Shown: positions 29,295 to 38,881 of the stretch, in pieces
Layout: each line of letters opens with the position of its first letter
Numbering within the stretch: the stretch's first letter is position 1
Source of the DNA: Methylosinus trichosporium OB3b
GTDB lineage: Bacteria; Pseudomonadota; Alphaproteobacteria; Rhizobiales; Beijerinckiaceae
Reading direction: 5' to 3'
NCBI RefSeq assembly: GCF_002752655.1
Contig: NZ_CP023737.1
Coordinates: forward strand, 2,628,001 to 2,692,000
DNA: 64,000 bases
Notes under the pieces: model-generated
Database searches by the model: none
Told to the model about the DNA's origin: nothing
What the model saw: the letters and a program-made list of their open reading frames with translations, nothing else
Position numbers and translations under genes: made by a program

Positions 29295-29852
29295 TCAGCC
29301 GGGCTGGGGTCGCCGATCCCGGAGAAACACCATAGCGGCGATCGCCAGCAGCACGACGACGACCAGCAGGATCATCAGCGTGGATTCCTCGAGCCAGGCG
29401 ATGGCCGGCACGCCGAGCGCCAGAATGACGCCGACCAGCGACACGCGCCAAGCGTCGGCGTGAACGCCGGCGGTGAAGGAGCCGAGGGCCAGAACCGTCA
29501 GCACGGTCAGCGCGCTCGCGTCCGTATTCATCATTCGGCTCACATCGCCGATGAACACGAGCAGCATAGCCGCCAGCACGGCGCCCCAATGCAGGGCCTG
29601 CGTGCGCAGCAGACGCCATTTGGCCTCGGCGTCATCGGCCTCACGCCAGCCGGCGGCGACGCTGATGGCGCCGAAGATCGGAGCCAGCAACACCCAATAG
29701 GTGGTCATGCCCTGGCGCGTGACGCTGGTGTAGGCGACCCCGAACAGCGCCAACGCCAACATGACGAAATAGGGCCACTGACGAAGAAGGAAGGAGGAAT
29801 GACTATCGAGCCGCGCCGGCGGCGCGACGACGTTTCGCGCGTGATCGATCAT
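29295..29852 (-). CDS. polytopic membrane protein of unknown function
   Basis: 185 residues with about five or six hydrophobic segments; the N-terminal 25 residues are polar and probably cytoplasmic. No known family signature is recognised. The C-terminus (LVVVVLLAIAAMVFL then RDRRPQPG) ends in a helix and a basic tail. It is encoded on the same strand as csp1, 176 bases downstream of it, and upstream of glnE. A link with copper handling is only a guess from position. Confidence 0.7.
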   Translation of the reverse strand: MIDHARNVVAPPARLDSHSSFLLRQWPYFVMLALALFGVAYTSVTRQGMTTYWVLLAPIFGAISVAAGWREADDAEAKWRLLRTQALHWGAVLAAMLLVFIGDVSRMMNTDASALTVLTVLALGSFTAGVHADAWRVSLVGVILALGVPAIAWLEESTLMILLVVVVLLAIAAMVFLRDRRPQPG

Positions 29853-30028
29853 GGACGCTCACTCCGCAGTGACGGCTTCAGCCGTTCCGAAGATGAGGCG
29901 AAGGACGATCGGCGCGCTGTGCCGTCATGTTCCGAAGTTCGCCGACTTCGCCGTTCCGCCACAGAATAGATAGGAGGCGCGGGACCGGAATCGAGACGCG
30001 CGGGCGCGTCTCGACAATGTCGGAGAAC

Positions 30029-30469
30029 TCAGGCGGCGACCTTATGGCACTCTTCCGCACAAGCCTGGCAAGCTTCGCCGCAGGCCTTGCATTCGGCGAT
30101 CGACGGGAACTTGTCGCATTCCTTCTTGCAGGCCGCGCACACATCCGCGACGACCTTGGCGAAGGCCGGCGTGAAAGCGGAATTGGTGCCGGCGAGCTTG
30201 GCCAGGGCGCCGCAGGCGGCGACGAGGTCATAGGTCGCCTTGGTGCAGGCGCCCATGCTGGCGTCGTTCATCGCCAGCATCTCGAAGCAATGACGCAGGC
30301 AGTCTTCGCCCACGGCGACGCAATGGCTGCTCGAATCGAGCAAGGCCTTATATTTCGCGCCATGAGACATTTTGTGGCCGGCATGAGGATCCTCTCCCGC
30401 GAAAGCGGAGGAGGCGGCGGCAGCGGCGGCAAGCGCGCCGAAAGCGGTAACAAAGTCACGACGTTCCAT
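30029..30469 (-). CDS. csp1: exported copper storage protein Csp1
   Basis: 146 residues. A Tat signal (MERRDFVTAFGALAAAAAAS) with the twin-arginine pair is cleaved near AFA, leaving about 122 residues with 13 cysteines in a four-helix-bundle pattern: SSSHC, GEDC, LRHC, GAC, AAC, ADVC, AAC, KKEC, AEC, KAC, GEAC, QAC, EEC. This matches the tetrameric Csp1 described in Methylosinus trichosporium, where the cysteines line the bundle core and hold many Cu(I) ions for particulate methane monooxygenase. His and Met residues cluster at the mature N-terminus (HAGHKMSH). The neighbouring 30470-30623 gap holds its promoter and an inverted repeat. Confidence 0.95.
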   Translation of the reverse strand: MERRDFVTAFGALAAAAAASSAFAGEDPHAGHKMSHGAKYKALLDSSSHCVAVGEDCLRHCFEMLAMNDASMGACTKATYDLVAACGALAKLAGTNSAFTPAFAKVVADVCAACKKECDKFPSIAECKACGEACQACAEECHKVAA

Positions 30470-30550
30470 GAATTCCCCCTGAATTTTGGAAACGACGGAC
30501 GCAACCTAAACAATCGACGAGAAGAATCAATCTGCTATCGCGCGCATAAA

Positions 30551-30565
30551 TGAGAAATTGTCTCA
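30551..30565. promoter_or_regulatory. inverted repeat between csp1 and mgtC
   Basis: TGAGA, 5 bases (AATTG), TCTCA, in an AT-rich stretch of the 154-bp divergent gap. It lies 82 bases from the csp1 start and 58 from the mgtC start. It is a candidate operator, possibly for a metal-responsive regulator, but matches no site I can name. Confidence 0.35.
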
Positions 30566-30623
30566 AATTCGTGCCATTGTCGCGCATACGGGACTGACGG
30601 GCCGGCCGAAGCGGAGAGAAATC

Positions 30624-31340
30624 ATGGCGGCGTTTTTGAGCTTCAATCCGGCTGAATTCTTGAATACTTTGATTTCATTGAGTGTTGCGCTTCTGCTCGG
30701 CACGCTGATCGGCGCCGAGCGACAATATCGGCAGCGCACGGCGGGTTTGCGCACCAATGCTCTGGTCGCACTCGGCGCCGCCGCTTTCGTCGATCTCGGC
30801 CTGCGGCTCAACGGTCAGGTCGGCGCGACCCAAGTGCTGGCCTATATCGCCTCTGGCGTCGGCTTTCTCGGCGCCGGCGTCATCATCAAGGACGGCGCCA
30901 ATATCACAGGCATCAATACGGCGGCGACGATCTGGTGCTCGGCGGTGACGGGCGCCTTCGCCGGCGCCGACCATGAGGCCGAGGCGGCGCTGATGGCGGT
31001 CTTCACCCTTATCGGCAACATGTTCCTGCGTCCGCTGGTGCATCGCATCGAGCGCGCGCCGCTGGACGAGCGCGCGACCGAGGCGATCTACCGCCTGCAT
31101 GTGACGGTCACCCAGACGCGGCGCGACGCGCTGCGCGATCTGATGGTGGAAAAGCTCGAAGCGGCGAATTATCCGGTCCGAGACATAGAGGAGCTGGAGC
31201 GCGGTGACGAAGAGGTCGAGCTCATCGCCATTCTGACCTCGACCAGCGTCGATCCGAAGGAACTCGACGCCGTGGCCGCCGATCTCGGCAAGATCTCCGG
31301 CGTCGAGCATGTGAGCTGGACCGCGCAGACGAGCGAGTGA
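30624..31340 (+). CDS. mgtC: MgtC/SapB-family membrane protein
   Basis: 238 residues. Four to five N-terminal helices include the family block IGAERQYRQRTAGLRTNALVALGA and SGVGFLGAGVIIKDGANITGINTAAT. The cytoplasmic C-terminal ACT-like domain follows. MgtC proteins aid growth at low magnesium by restraining the F-type ATPase and other pumps. The ATG at 30624 has GGAGAGA upstream; an in-frame TTG at 30558 is unlikely. It is divergent from csp1. Confidence 0.9.
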   Translation: MAAFLSFNPAEFLNTLISLSVALLLGTLIGAERQYRQRTAGLRTNALVALGAAAFVDLGLRLNGQVGATQVLAYIASGVGFLGAGVIIKDGANITGINTAATIWCSAVTGAFAGADHEAEAALMAVFTLIGNMFLRPLVHRIERAPLDERATEAIYRLHVTVTQTRRDALRDLMVEKLEAANYPVRDIEELERGDEEVELIAILTSTSVDPKELDAVAADLGKISGVEHVSWTAQTSE

Positions 31341-31366
31341 AAATAAGCAGGCTCTCGACGCTGCAC

Positions 31367-31556
31367 CCCTTCTCTCGCAAGGCGGGAGAAGTTGGCCCGG
31401 CGAAGCCGGGTCGGATGAGAGTCCTTCAGGCTCGCGTCGATTCGATAGGCGTGCGAGGTCCGGCAGCCGAACAGCGCCTTTTTCTGAGGCGCCCTCATCC
31501 GACCTCGCTTCGCGAGGCCATCTTCTCCCACACGCGGTCACACGCGGGAGAAGGGC
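31367..31556. repeat. RIME-like mosaic palindromic element
   Basis: Two internal hairpins (CTTCTCTCGC..GGCGGGAGAAG and CTTCTCCC..GGGAGAAGG) and a long inverted repeat joining GGTCGGATGAG on the left to CTCATCCGACC on the right. It fills most of the gap between mgtC and parB (31341-31576), which holds no gene. A second copy lies at 46618-46788. Confidence 0.8.
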
Positions 31557-31576
31557 GAGCCCACATTATTCGTCTT

Positions 31577-32446
31577 TCAGCCCGTCAGTCTCCGGCACAG
31601 CCCGTCCAGCTGCTCGAGCGTCGTATAGCGAATGCGCAGATCGCCTGACTCCCCTCGGTGCTGAATGCTCACATTGAGGCCGAGCGCGTCGGTCAGCATT
31701 TTCTCGATCGCGATCGTATCAGCGTCCTTCTCGACACGCGACTTGCGCGGCTTCGCCTCGGTCGCGCCGGATTCGCGCTGCGCCAGCTGCTCGACGTCGC
31801 GCACGCTCAGCCCATCGGCCACCACCTTGCGCGCGACGGCGTCCGGGTCCTCGACCGCCAGCAGCGCGCGCGCATGGCCCGCCGAAATTGCGCCATCGCT
31901 GACGAGGCGCCGCGTCGCCTCCGGCAGATTGAGCAAGCGAATCGTATTGGCGACATGCGAGCGGCTCTTGCCGATAATGCGGGCCAGCTCAGTCTGCGAA
32001 TAGCCGAACTCGCCGCTCAGCCGCTCATAGCCGCGCGCCTCCTCGATGGCATTGAGATCGGCGCGCTGGACATTCTCGATGATGGCGAGCTCCAGCGCCT
32101 CGCGGTCGTCGGCCTCATGCACCAGCACCGGCACATCCGACAGATTGGCGAGCTGAGCGGCGCGCCAGCGGCGCTCGCCGGTGATGATCTCATAGGCGTC
32201 GGCGACGCCGGGAACGGTGCGCACCAGGATCGGCTGAATGATCCCCTTCTCGCGGATCGAGGCGGCGAGATCGGCGAGATCATCCTCGCCGAAGGCGACG
32301 CGCGGATTGCGCGGATTGGGACGCAAAAATTCGATCGGAACCTTGCGCTGGCCGCGCGCCCGCTCCACCGCCGGCGTCTCATCGCCAGCCTCTCCGATGA
32401 GGGCGGCGAGGCCGCGCCCCAATCGCGTGCGAACTTCCTCGGCCAT
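31577..32446 (-). CDS. parB: chromosome partitioning protein ParB
   Basis: 289 residues. The N-terminal CTP-binding domain contains NPRNPR and GERRWRAAQ; the central helix-turn-helix region (LARIIGKSRSHVANTIRLL) recognises parS; the C-terminal ~50 residues dimerise. It loads at the parS sites at 33588 and 35934 and slides along DNA as a CTP clamp. It is 33 bases downstream of parA. Confidence 0.97.
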   Translation of the reverse strand: MAEEVRTRLGRGLAALIGEAGDETPAVERARGQRKVPIEFLRPNPRNPRVAFGEDDLADLAASIREKGIIQPILVRTVPGVADAYEIITGERRWRAAQLANLSDVPVLVHEADDREALELAIIENVQRADLNAIEEARGYERLSGEFGYSQTELARIIGKSRSHVANTIRLLNLPEATRRLVSDGAISAGHARALLAVEDPDAVARKVVADGLSVRDVEQLAQRESGATEAKPRKSRVEKDADTIAIEKMLTDALGLNVSIQHRGESGDLRIRYTTLEQLDGLCRRLTG

Positions 32447-32479
32447 GTCGTTATCGCCTCTTTCAAATCCGGCCGCGCG

Positions 32480-33298
32480 TCAGGCCGCGCGCAGCTGCTT
32501 CTCGCGCTGGATCACTTCGGTCGCGAGCTTCAGATAGGCCTGGCTGCCGCTGCATTTGAGATCATAGAGCAGCACCGGCTTGCCATAGGATGGAGCCTCG
32601 GACACGCGCACATTGCGCGGAATCACCGTCTCATAGACCTTATCGCCCATGAAGCGCCGCACATCGGCGACCACCTGGGTCGCGAGATTATTGCGCGGAT
32701 CGAACATGGTCAGCACGATGCCGTGAATCGTCAGCCGAGAATTCAGCGTCTTCCTGACCTGATCGACCGTCGACAATAGCTGCGACAGACCTTCGAGCGC
32801 GAAGAATTCGCATTGTAGCGGCACGACGACCGAATCGGCGCTGGCCAGCGCATTGATCGTCAGCAGATTGAGCGAGGGCGGGCAGTCGACCAGAACATAG
32901 GTGAAAGCCGGAATCTGCTCGTGACGCTCGGCGGCCATCAGCTCGGCGACGGCGCGCTTCAGGCGAAAGGCGCGATCCTTGTCGCCGGCGATCTGCAATT
33001 CGACGCCGAGCAGATCGAGCGTGGAGGGAGCGATCGAGAGGCGCGGAACGGCGGTGGCGACGATCGCATCGGCGAGGCTGCTCTCGCCGAGCAGCACGTC
33101 ATAGGTGGAGATTTTGCGCGCCTTGCGATCGACGCCGAGGCCGGTCGAGGCATTGCCTTGCGGATCGAGATCGATCACCAGAACGGTCTCGCCCACAGCG
33201 GCGAGCGCGGTGCCGAGATTGATGGCGGTGGTCGTCTTGCCGACGCCGCCCTTCTGATTGGCCATCACCAATATGCGGGGCCGAGGAACTCCGGTCAC
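32480..33298 (-). CDS. parA: chromosome partitioning ATPase ParA
   Basis: 272 residues. The deviant Walker A motif ANQKGGVGKTT lies near the N-terminus, with DLDPQGNAST and DCPPSLNLLTINAL further on. ParA on the nucleoid moves ParB-parS to opposite cell halves. The start is taken as GTG 33298 because TTGGAG lies about six bases before it; an earlier TTG (33310) is part of that site. The gene begins just after the rsmG stop. Confidence 0.97.
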   Translation of the reverse strand: MTGVPRPRILVMANQKGGVGKTTTAINLGTALAAVGETVLVIDLDPQGNASTGLGVDRKARKISTYDVLLGESSLADAIVATAVPRLSIAPSTLDLLGVELQIAGDKDRAFRLKRAVAELMAAERHEQIPAFTYVLVDCPPSLNLLTINALASADSVVVPLQCEFFALEGLSQLLSTVDQVRKTLNSRLTIHGIVLTMFDPRNNLATQVVADVRRFMGDKVYETVIPRNVRVSEAPSYGKPVLLYDLKCSGSQAYLKLATEVIQREKQLRAA

Positions 33299-33299
33299 G

Positions 33300-33965
33300 T
33301 CAGACTCCAAAATCCCGCGCGATGGCGATGATGCGTCCGGACGAATGCGTGCGGCTCGCGAAAGTTCTGATGTCGAAACTATCTGCCGCCCGTGAGTCGG
33401 TCAATTCGGCGGCCCAATCTTCGCCTTTCAAAAACACGCCGACAGCGTTTTTCAACAAGAGTTCGCGCGACCAGTCGACGAGTTGAGACAGGGGAGCCAG
33501 CGCGCGGGCGGTGACGCCGACGACGCGGTCTTCGAGCGAGGGCAGAATAGATTCGATTCGACCGAGATGAATCTCGGCCGCGGCCCCTGTTTCACGTGAA
33601 ACGGCGCGCAGGAAGGAAACCTTGCGCTGATCGCTCTCGATCAAATGAACGCGAGCGCCGGGACGATCCTTCAGGCAAATGGCCAGCACCATTCCCGGAA
33701 AGCCGGCGCCGGCGCCGAGATCGGCCCAAGTCTCGATTTTGGAAACAGCGTCGATATTGGGAAAGGCGTCGAGGATTTGCGCCGAATCGGCAAAATGCCG
33801 TGTCCAGAGATGCGGGAGCGTTCCGGCGGCGACGAGATTGGTCGACTTCTGCCATTTGCGCAGCAGAGCCTCATAGGTCTCGAATTCGCGAATATGGCTG
33901 CGCAAGGCCGGCGCCAGCGCCAGCGCCTCGTCGCGATCGCGTGCGGCGTCACGATCTCGACTCAC
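33300..33965 (-). CDS. rsmG: 16S rRNA (guanine-527-N7)-methyltransferase
   Basis: 221 residues. The SAM-binding motif [15 protein letters not shown] lies near residue 80, with VTARALAPL later. It methylates G527 of 16S rRNA. The GTG start overlaps the mnmG stop by GTGA. The gene contains a parS site (33588-33603). Confidence 0.93.
   Translation of the reverse strand: MSRDRDAARDRDEALALAPALRSHIREFETYEALLRKWQKSTNLVAAGTLPHLWTRHFADSAQILDAFPNIDAVSKIETWADLGAGAGFPGMVLAICLKDRPGARVHLIESDQRKVSFLRAVSRETGAAAEIHLGRIESILPSLEDRVVGVTARALAPLSQLVDWSRELLLKNAVGVFLKGEDWAAELTDSRAADSFDIRTFASRTHSSGRIIAIARDFGV
33588..33603. other. parS site inside rsmG (15 of 16 bases)
   Basis: TGTTTCACGTGAAACG matches the palindromic parS consensus TGTTTCACGTGAAACA at 15 of 16 positions. 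It is a ParB loading site embedded in the rsmG coding sequence, 1.1 kb from parB and about 7 kb from the candidate oriC. Confidence 0.93.
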
Positions 33966-35809
33966 CCGCGTCGCGCCCGTGCGGCGAGAAGGGTCAGAGC
34001 GGCCGGCGTGATCCCTTCGATCCTCTGCGCCTGACCAAGCGTGCGCGGGCGCAAAAAGGCGAGCTTCGCGCGCAGCTCCGCCGACAGGCCGCCGATCTGG
34101 CGATAATCGATCGTCTCCGGCAGGGTCAATTGTTCGTCGCGCCGATAGGCGTCGATGTCCGCGGTCTGGCGCTCGAGATAGACGGCATAGCGCGCGTCGG
34201 TCTCGACTCGCGCCGCCGTCTCGTCGTCGATCGAGCACAGCTGCGGCCAGATGTCGCGAAGACGGACGAGATCGATTCCCGGATAGGACAGAAGCGCGAA
34301 GGCGCTACGCCGCTGTCCATCCTGATTGATCGGCAGGCCATGCCGCGCCGCAGCCGCGGTGGTCAGCGTCAGTCCGTCCAACAACGCGCGCGCGTTATCG
34401 AGCCGCGTCCTTCGCTCGCCGAACGCGGCGGCGCGCTCGGCGCCCACACATCCGATCGCGAGACCGCGCGGCGTGAGCCGCTCATCGGCATTGTCGGCGC
34501 GCAGCGACAAGCGGTATTCGGCGCGCGAGGTGAACATGCGATAGGGTTCGCTGACGCCGCGGGTGACAAGATCGTCGATCATCACGCCGATATAGGCCTC
34601 GGCGCGATCGAACAGGATTGGCGCGCCGCCGCTGGCGCGCACCGCGGCGTTGAGCCCGGCGACGAGACCCTGCGCCGCCGCTTCCTCATAGCCGGTCGTG
34701 CCGTTCAACTGGCCGGCGAAGAACAGTCCCTCGATCTTCTTCGTCTCGAGGTTTGCGCCGAGCTCGCGGGGATCGACGAAATCATATTCGATCGCATAGC
34801 CCGGCCGCAGAATGTGCGCCTGCTCCAGCCCCTCTATGCTACGAATGAAATGATGCTGAACCTCCTCCGGCAGCGAGGTGGAAACGCCATTCGGATAGAC
34901 AGTATCGTCGTCGAGCCCCTCCGGCTCCAGAAAAATCTGATGCGCCTCGCGGTCGCCGAAACGCGTCACCTTATCCTCGATCGAGGGACAATAGCGCGGG
35001 CCGGGACCGGAAATTGCGCCGCTGCGCAAAGGCGAACGATCGAGATTGTCCAGAATGACTTTATGCGCCGCGGCGTTGGTGCGGGTGATGTGACAGTCGA
35101 TCTGCGGATTGCCGATACGGGTCGTCAGAAAGGAGAAAGGTTCCGGCGTCTCGTCGCCGCTCTGCCGCTCGAGCTTCTCCCAGGCGATGGTCCTGCCATC
35201 GAGCCGCGGCGGCGTGCCGGTCTTCAGCCGCCGCGTCGCAAAGCCGATCCGGCGCAAATCTTCGGCGAGGCCGATCGCCGGCTGCTCGCCCATGCGGCCG
35301 GCCGGAATTCGTTTCTCGCCGATATGGATGACGCCATTCAGGAAGGTGCCAGTGGTCAAGACGACAGCGCCGGCGCGCACAACCATGCAGCCGATCTCGA
35401 CCCCGCAGACGCGCCCATCCGCGACGACGAGCCGTTCTACCGCGCCTTCGACGACGTCCAGTCCCGGAATTGCAGCGATCGCGGCCTGCATGGCGGCGCG
35501 ATAGAGCTTTCGATCCGCCTGCGCGCGCGGGCCGCGCACCGCGGGCCCCTTGGAGCGGTTGAGGAGACGGAATTGAATGCCGGCGGCGTCGGCGACGCGC
35601 CCCATGAGTCCGTCGAGCGCATCGATTTCGCGAACGAGCTGGCCCTTGCCCAATCCCCCGATCGCCGGATTGCAGGACATGGCGCCGATGGTGTCACGCG
35701 AATGCGTGACCAGAACCGTGCGCGCGCCGAGCCGGGCGGAAGCAGCTGCAGCTTCGCAGCCTGCATGTCCGCCGCCGATCACGATCACGTCATAGGATGA
35801 ACGGGTCAT
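33962..35809 (-). CDS. mnmG: tRNA uridine-5-carboxymethylaminomethyl modification enzyme, FAD subunit
   Basis: 615 residues. The FAD-binding [10 protein letters not shown] near the start and the family block [22 protein letters not shown] are present, with the C-terminal helical domain for MnmE binding. With MnmE it modifies the wobble uridine of several tRNAs. The ATG at 35809 is preceded by GGAG; a TTG three codons earlier is within that site. It is coupled to rsmG. Confidence 0.96.
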   Translation of the reverse strand: MTRSSYDVIVIGGGHAGCEAAAASARLGARTVLVTHSRDTIGAMSCNPAIGGLGKGQLVREIDALDGLMGRVADAAGIQFRLLNRSKGPAVRGPRAQADRKLYRAAMQAAIAAIPGLDVVEGAVERLVVADGRVCGVEIGCMVVRAGAVVLTTGTFLNGVIHIGEKRIPAGRMGEQPAIGLAEDLRRIGFATRRLKTGTPPRLDGRTIAWEKLERQSGDETPEPFSFLTTRIGNPQIDCHITRTNAAAHKVILDNLDRSPLRSGAISGPGPRYCPSIEDKVTRFGDREAHQIFLEPEGLDDDTVYPNGVSTSLPEEVQHHFIRSIEGLEQAHILRPGYAIEYDFVDPRELGANLETKKIEGLFFAGQLNGTTGYEEAAAQGLVAGLNAAVRASGGAPILFDRAEAYIGVMIDDLVTRGVSEPYRMFTSRAEYRLSLRADNADERLTPRGLAIGCVGAERAAAFGERRTRLDNARALLDGLTLTTAAAARHGLPINQDGQRRSAFALLSYPGIDLVRLRDIWPQLCSIDDETAARVETDARYAVYLERQTADIDAYRRDEQLTLPETIDYRQIGGLSAELRAKLAFLRPRTLGQAQRIEGITPAALTLLAARARRG

Positions 35810-35845
35810 GCTCTCCAATCCGAGAATTCATCCGCCAATATTGTC

Positions 35846-35918
35846 GTCATGGCGAAGCGGCGAAGAAAACCAGACGCCGCGCTGTGGCGCTGGATTGCTT
35901 CGCTTCGCTCACAATGAC
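35846..35918. repeat. palindromic intergenic repeat (GTCAT...ATGAC type)
   Basis: The left arm begins GTCATGGCGAAGCGGCGAAG and the right arm is an imperfect reverse complement ending TGGATTGCTTCGCTTCGCTC-ACAATGAC. A diverged copy appears at 60450-60529. It lies between mnmG and the parS site. Confidence 0.6.
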
Positions 35919-35933
35919 GGCCCAGTCGACGCC

Positions 35934-35949
35934 TGTTTCACGTGAAACA
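35934..35949. other. perfect parS site beside mnmE
   Basis: TGTTTCACGTGAAACA, the full 16-bp parS palindrome, five bases beyond the mnmE stop codon in the mnmE-mnmG gap. With the site in rsmG it gives two ParB loading points 2.3 kb apart. Confidence 0.97.
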
Positions 35950-35953
35950 GCCC

Positions 35954-37261
35954 CTATTTGCCGATGCAGAATTGCGCGAAGACTGCATCCAGCACATCCT
36001 CCACATCCACAGACCCGACGATCCGACCGAGCGCCCGATTAGCGGCGCGTAAGTCCTCGGCGACGATCTCCAGCGGCTTGCCTGGCTCCAGGCACACGCG
36101 AAGCGCGGCGGCCGCTTCTTCCACCAGCCGCCGGTGCCGCTCACGCGTCAGCACAGCGCTCGACCCGTCGCCGAGGCGCCGCTGGGCGCGCCACCGAATT
36201 TCGGCGATCAAGGCCTCCAATCCAAGCCCCGTCTGCGCCGAAATTGCAAGATCGCACGCTCCCGCCGCACGAATATCGGTTTTGGTGGCGAGGCGAAGGC
36301 TGTCCGCGGCGCCGGCCACGATCTCTTCCCCCACCAGTGTCTCACCGCCCTCGGAGAGCCATAGCAAGAGATCGGCCTCTCCGATCCGCGCCCGCGTCCG
36401 CGCGACGCCCAGCCGCTCGATCTCATCCTCGGCCTCGCGCAGGCCAGCCGTATCGACCAAGGTCACCGGCAAGCCGCCGAGATCGAGATGAACTTCGATC
36501 ATATCGCGCGTCGTGCCGGGAATGGCCGAGACGATCGCCACATCGCGACGCGCCAAAGCATTCAACAGCGTCGACTTTCCCGAATTGGGCGGCCCGAGCA
36601 GCAGAACCAGAAAGCCATCGCGGAGCCGTTCCGCCGCCGGCGCCTGTCGCGCCATCTCTTCCATGTCTCGCGCCTGAGGCTCGAGCAAGGGCCGCAGCTG
36701 CTCCGCCGGGTCGCGCACATCGCCCTCGTCGGAAAAATCCAGCTCGGCCTCTACGAGGGCGGCGCCGCAAATCACCGCCTCGCGCCAGCCCTCGACGCGA
36801 CGGCGCAATCCGCCGCCGAGCGCCTGCAGCGCTTGACGACGCTGACTCGCCGTCTCCGCATCGATCAGATCGGCGAGGCCTTCGACCTGCGACAAGTCCA
36901 TGCGGCCATTGGCGAAGCTGCGCCGCGCGAATTCGCCCGGTTCCGCGAGGCGCAGCCCCGGAGTCTCGGAAAAAAGAGTCAAGAATCCGTCAATCACGGC
37001 GCGACCGCCATGAATCTGCAACTCGGCGTAATCTTCGCCGGTCGGCGAGCTCTCGACAGGAAAAAACAGCAGCAGCCCGCGATCGATCGTCTCCCCCGAC
37101 CGCGGGTCGCGCAAGCGCACGTAATGAGCAAAGCGAGGCGTCGGCGTGAGCCCGGCCACCGCCTCCACGAGCGGCGAGACCAAAGGCCCCGACAGCCGAA
37201 TCACGGCGATCGCCGCACGGCCGGCTCCACTCGCCAGAGCAAAGATCGTGTCGCTCGACAT
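35954..37261 (-). CDS. mnmE: tRNA modification GTPase MnmE
   Basis: 435 residues. N-terminal tetrahydrofolate-binding domain (TIFALASGAGRAAIAVIRLSG), helical domain, inserted G domain (LGPPNSGKSTLLNAL, DTAGLRE) and the C-terminal FCIGK signature whose Cys is catalytic. It partners MnmG in tRNA wobble-uridine modification. It lies between rho and mnmG on the same strand. Confidence 0.97.
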   Translation of the reverse strand: MSSDTIFALASGAGRAAIAVIRLSGPLVSPLVEAVAGLTPTPRFAHYVRLRDPRSGETIDRGLLLFFPVESSPTGEDYAELQIHGGRAVIDGFLTLFSETPGLRLAEPGEFARRSFANGRMDLSQVEGLADLIDAETASQRRQALQALGGGLRRRVEGWREAVICGAALVEAELDFSDEGDVRDPAEQLRPLLEPQARDMEEMARQAPAAERLRDGFLVLLLGPPNSGKSTLLNALARRDVAIVSAIPGTTRDMIEVHLDLGGLPVTLVDTAGLREAEDEIERLGVARTRARIGEADLLLWLSEGGETLVGEEIVAGAADSLRLATKTDIRAAGACDLAISAQTGLGLEALIAEIRWRAQRRLGDGSSAVLTRERHRRLVEEAAAALRVCLEPGKPLEIVAEDLRAANRALGRIVGSVDVEDVLDAVFAQFCIGK

Positions 37262-37353
37262 CGTTGGTCCCGGAAAAACGTTTCGTTCCGCGTCGCTCTA
37301 CCGAGTTTCGCCACCGACCGAAAGAATTTCCGAGTCCGTCCCGACGCCGCGCC

Positions 37354-38622
37354 TCAGGTGTTCATCGAATCGAAGAAAGCGGCGTTGCCCTTCGGCGTCT
37401 CGCGCAGCTTGCCGAGCAGGAACTCGATCGCATCGACCGTGCCCATCGGATTGAGGATGCGGCGCAGCACATACATCTTCTTGAGGATGTCCGGCGGCAC
37501 CAGCAGTTCTTCCTTGCGCGTGCCGGAGCGGGTGATGTCGATCGCCGGGAACACGCGCTTGTCGGACACTTTGCGGTCGAGAATAATCTCCGAATTGCCC
37601 GTGCCCTTGAACTCCTCGAAGATCACCTCATCCATGCGCGAGCCGGTGTCGATCAGCGCCGTGGCGATGATGGTCAGCGAGCCGCCCTCCTCGATATTGC
37701 GCGCGGCGCCGAAGAAGCGCTTCGGCCGCTGCAACGCATTGGCGTCGACGCCGCCGGTCAGCACCTTGCCGGAGGAGGGAACCACGGTGTTGTAGGCGCG
37801 GCCGAGACGGGTGATGGAGTCGAGAAGGATCACCACGTCGCGACGATGCTCGACGAGGCGCTTGGCCTTCTCGATCACCATTTCCGCAACCTGCACATGG
37901 CGCACGGCCGGCTCGTCGAAGGTCGAGGAGACGACCTCGCCCTTCACCGAACGCTGCATGTCGGTCACTTCCTCCGGACGCTCGTCGATGAGCAGAACGA
38001 TCAGATAACATTCCGGATGATTGGTGGTGATCGACTGCGCGATATTCTGCAGCAGCACGGTCTTGCCGGTGCGCGGCGGCGCGACGACCAGCGCGCGCTG
38101 GCCCTTGCCGATCGGCGCCACGAGATCGATGACGCGGGCGGAGAGATCCCTGCGGGTCGGATCCTCGATCTCGAGCTTTAGGCGCTCGTCCGGATAGAGC
38201 GGCGTCAGATTGTCGAAGGGGACCTTGTGCCGGATCTTCTCCGGGTCCTCGAAATTGATCGAGTTGACCTTCAGCAGAGCGAAATAGCGCTCGCCCTCCT
38301 TGGGGCTGCGAATCATGCCTTCGACGGTGTCGCCGGTGCGCAGGCCGAAGCGACGAATCTGCGAGGGCGAGACATAGATGTCGTCCGGCCCGGCAAGATA
38401 ATTGGCGTCCGGCGAGCGCAGGAAGCCGAAGCCGTCCTGCAGCACCTCGACGACGCCCTCGCCGACGATCTCGACCTCGCGACCGGCGAATTGTTTCAGA
38501 ATCGCGAACAGCAGCTCTTGCCGACGCATGAGCGAAGCATTTTCGACTTCATGCTCCTCGGCGAAAGCGAGCAGCTCGGCAGCGGATTTTGACTTCAGGT
38601 CTTGAAGCTTGATTTCCCCCAT
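37354..38622 (-). CDS. rho: transcription termination factor Rho
   Basis: 422 residues, standard length. RNA-binding cold-shock-like domain in residues 50-120 ([15 protein letters not shown]), ATPase P-loop [13 protein letters not shown] and [17 protein letters not shown]. The ATG at 38622 starts [17 protein letters not shown], the family N-terminus; a TTG three codons earlier is not needed. The 259-bp gap before it (38623-38881) holds its leader and the hemJ terminator region. Confidence 0.97.
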   Translation of the reverse strand: MGEIKLQDLKSKSAAELLAFAEEHEVENASLMRRQELLFAILKQFAGREVEIVGEGVVEVLQDGFGFLRSPDANYLAGPDDIYVSPSQIRRFGLRTGDTVEGMIRSPKEGERYFALLKVNSINFEDPEKIRHKVPFDNLTPLYPDERLKLEIEDPTRRDLSARVIDLVAPIGKGQRALVVAPPRTGKTVLLQNIAQSITTNHPECYLIVLLIDERPEEVTDMQRSVKGEVVSSTFDEPAVRHVQVAEMVIEKAKRLVEHRRDVVILLDSITRLGRAYNTVVPSSGKVLTGGVDANALQRPKRFFGAARNIEEGGSLTIIATALIDTGSRMDEVIFEEFKGTGNSEIILDRKVSDKRVFPAIDITRSGTRKEELLVPPDILKKMYVLRRILNPMGTVDAIEFLLGKLRETPKGNAAFFDSMNT

Positions 38623-38830
38623 GTGGGACAATCCTCGACGAAATTTTCACGGTAGGTGGGGCTGTGGGACGCGGCAGGTGAGGGCGGGAAGCAAGGTCCC
38701 GAAGCGCCGGTCAGTTCCGGCGGTCGTCTGGAAGACGATCTGCCTGTGGTGAGCGATTCAAGCAATTAATCCGTTTCGCCGAAGAACGCAACACGAATGG
38801 GAACGCGTCGTGACGAATTTGTGAATCATT

Positions 38831-38868
38831 AAAAAAGTCAATAGCTTCGGCCGCGCGAGCGCGCGGCC
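38831..38868 (-). terminator. putative terminator after hemJ
   Basis: On the minus strand: GGCCGCGC, loop GCTC, GCGCGGCC (38849-38868), then 12 bases later a run of six T (38831-38836). The T-run is further from the stem than usual, so efficiency is uncertain. Confidence 0.45.
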
Positions 38869-38881
38869 TGCCGGAGCTCGC

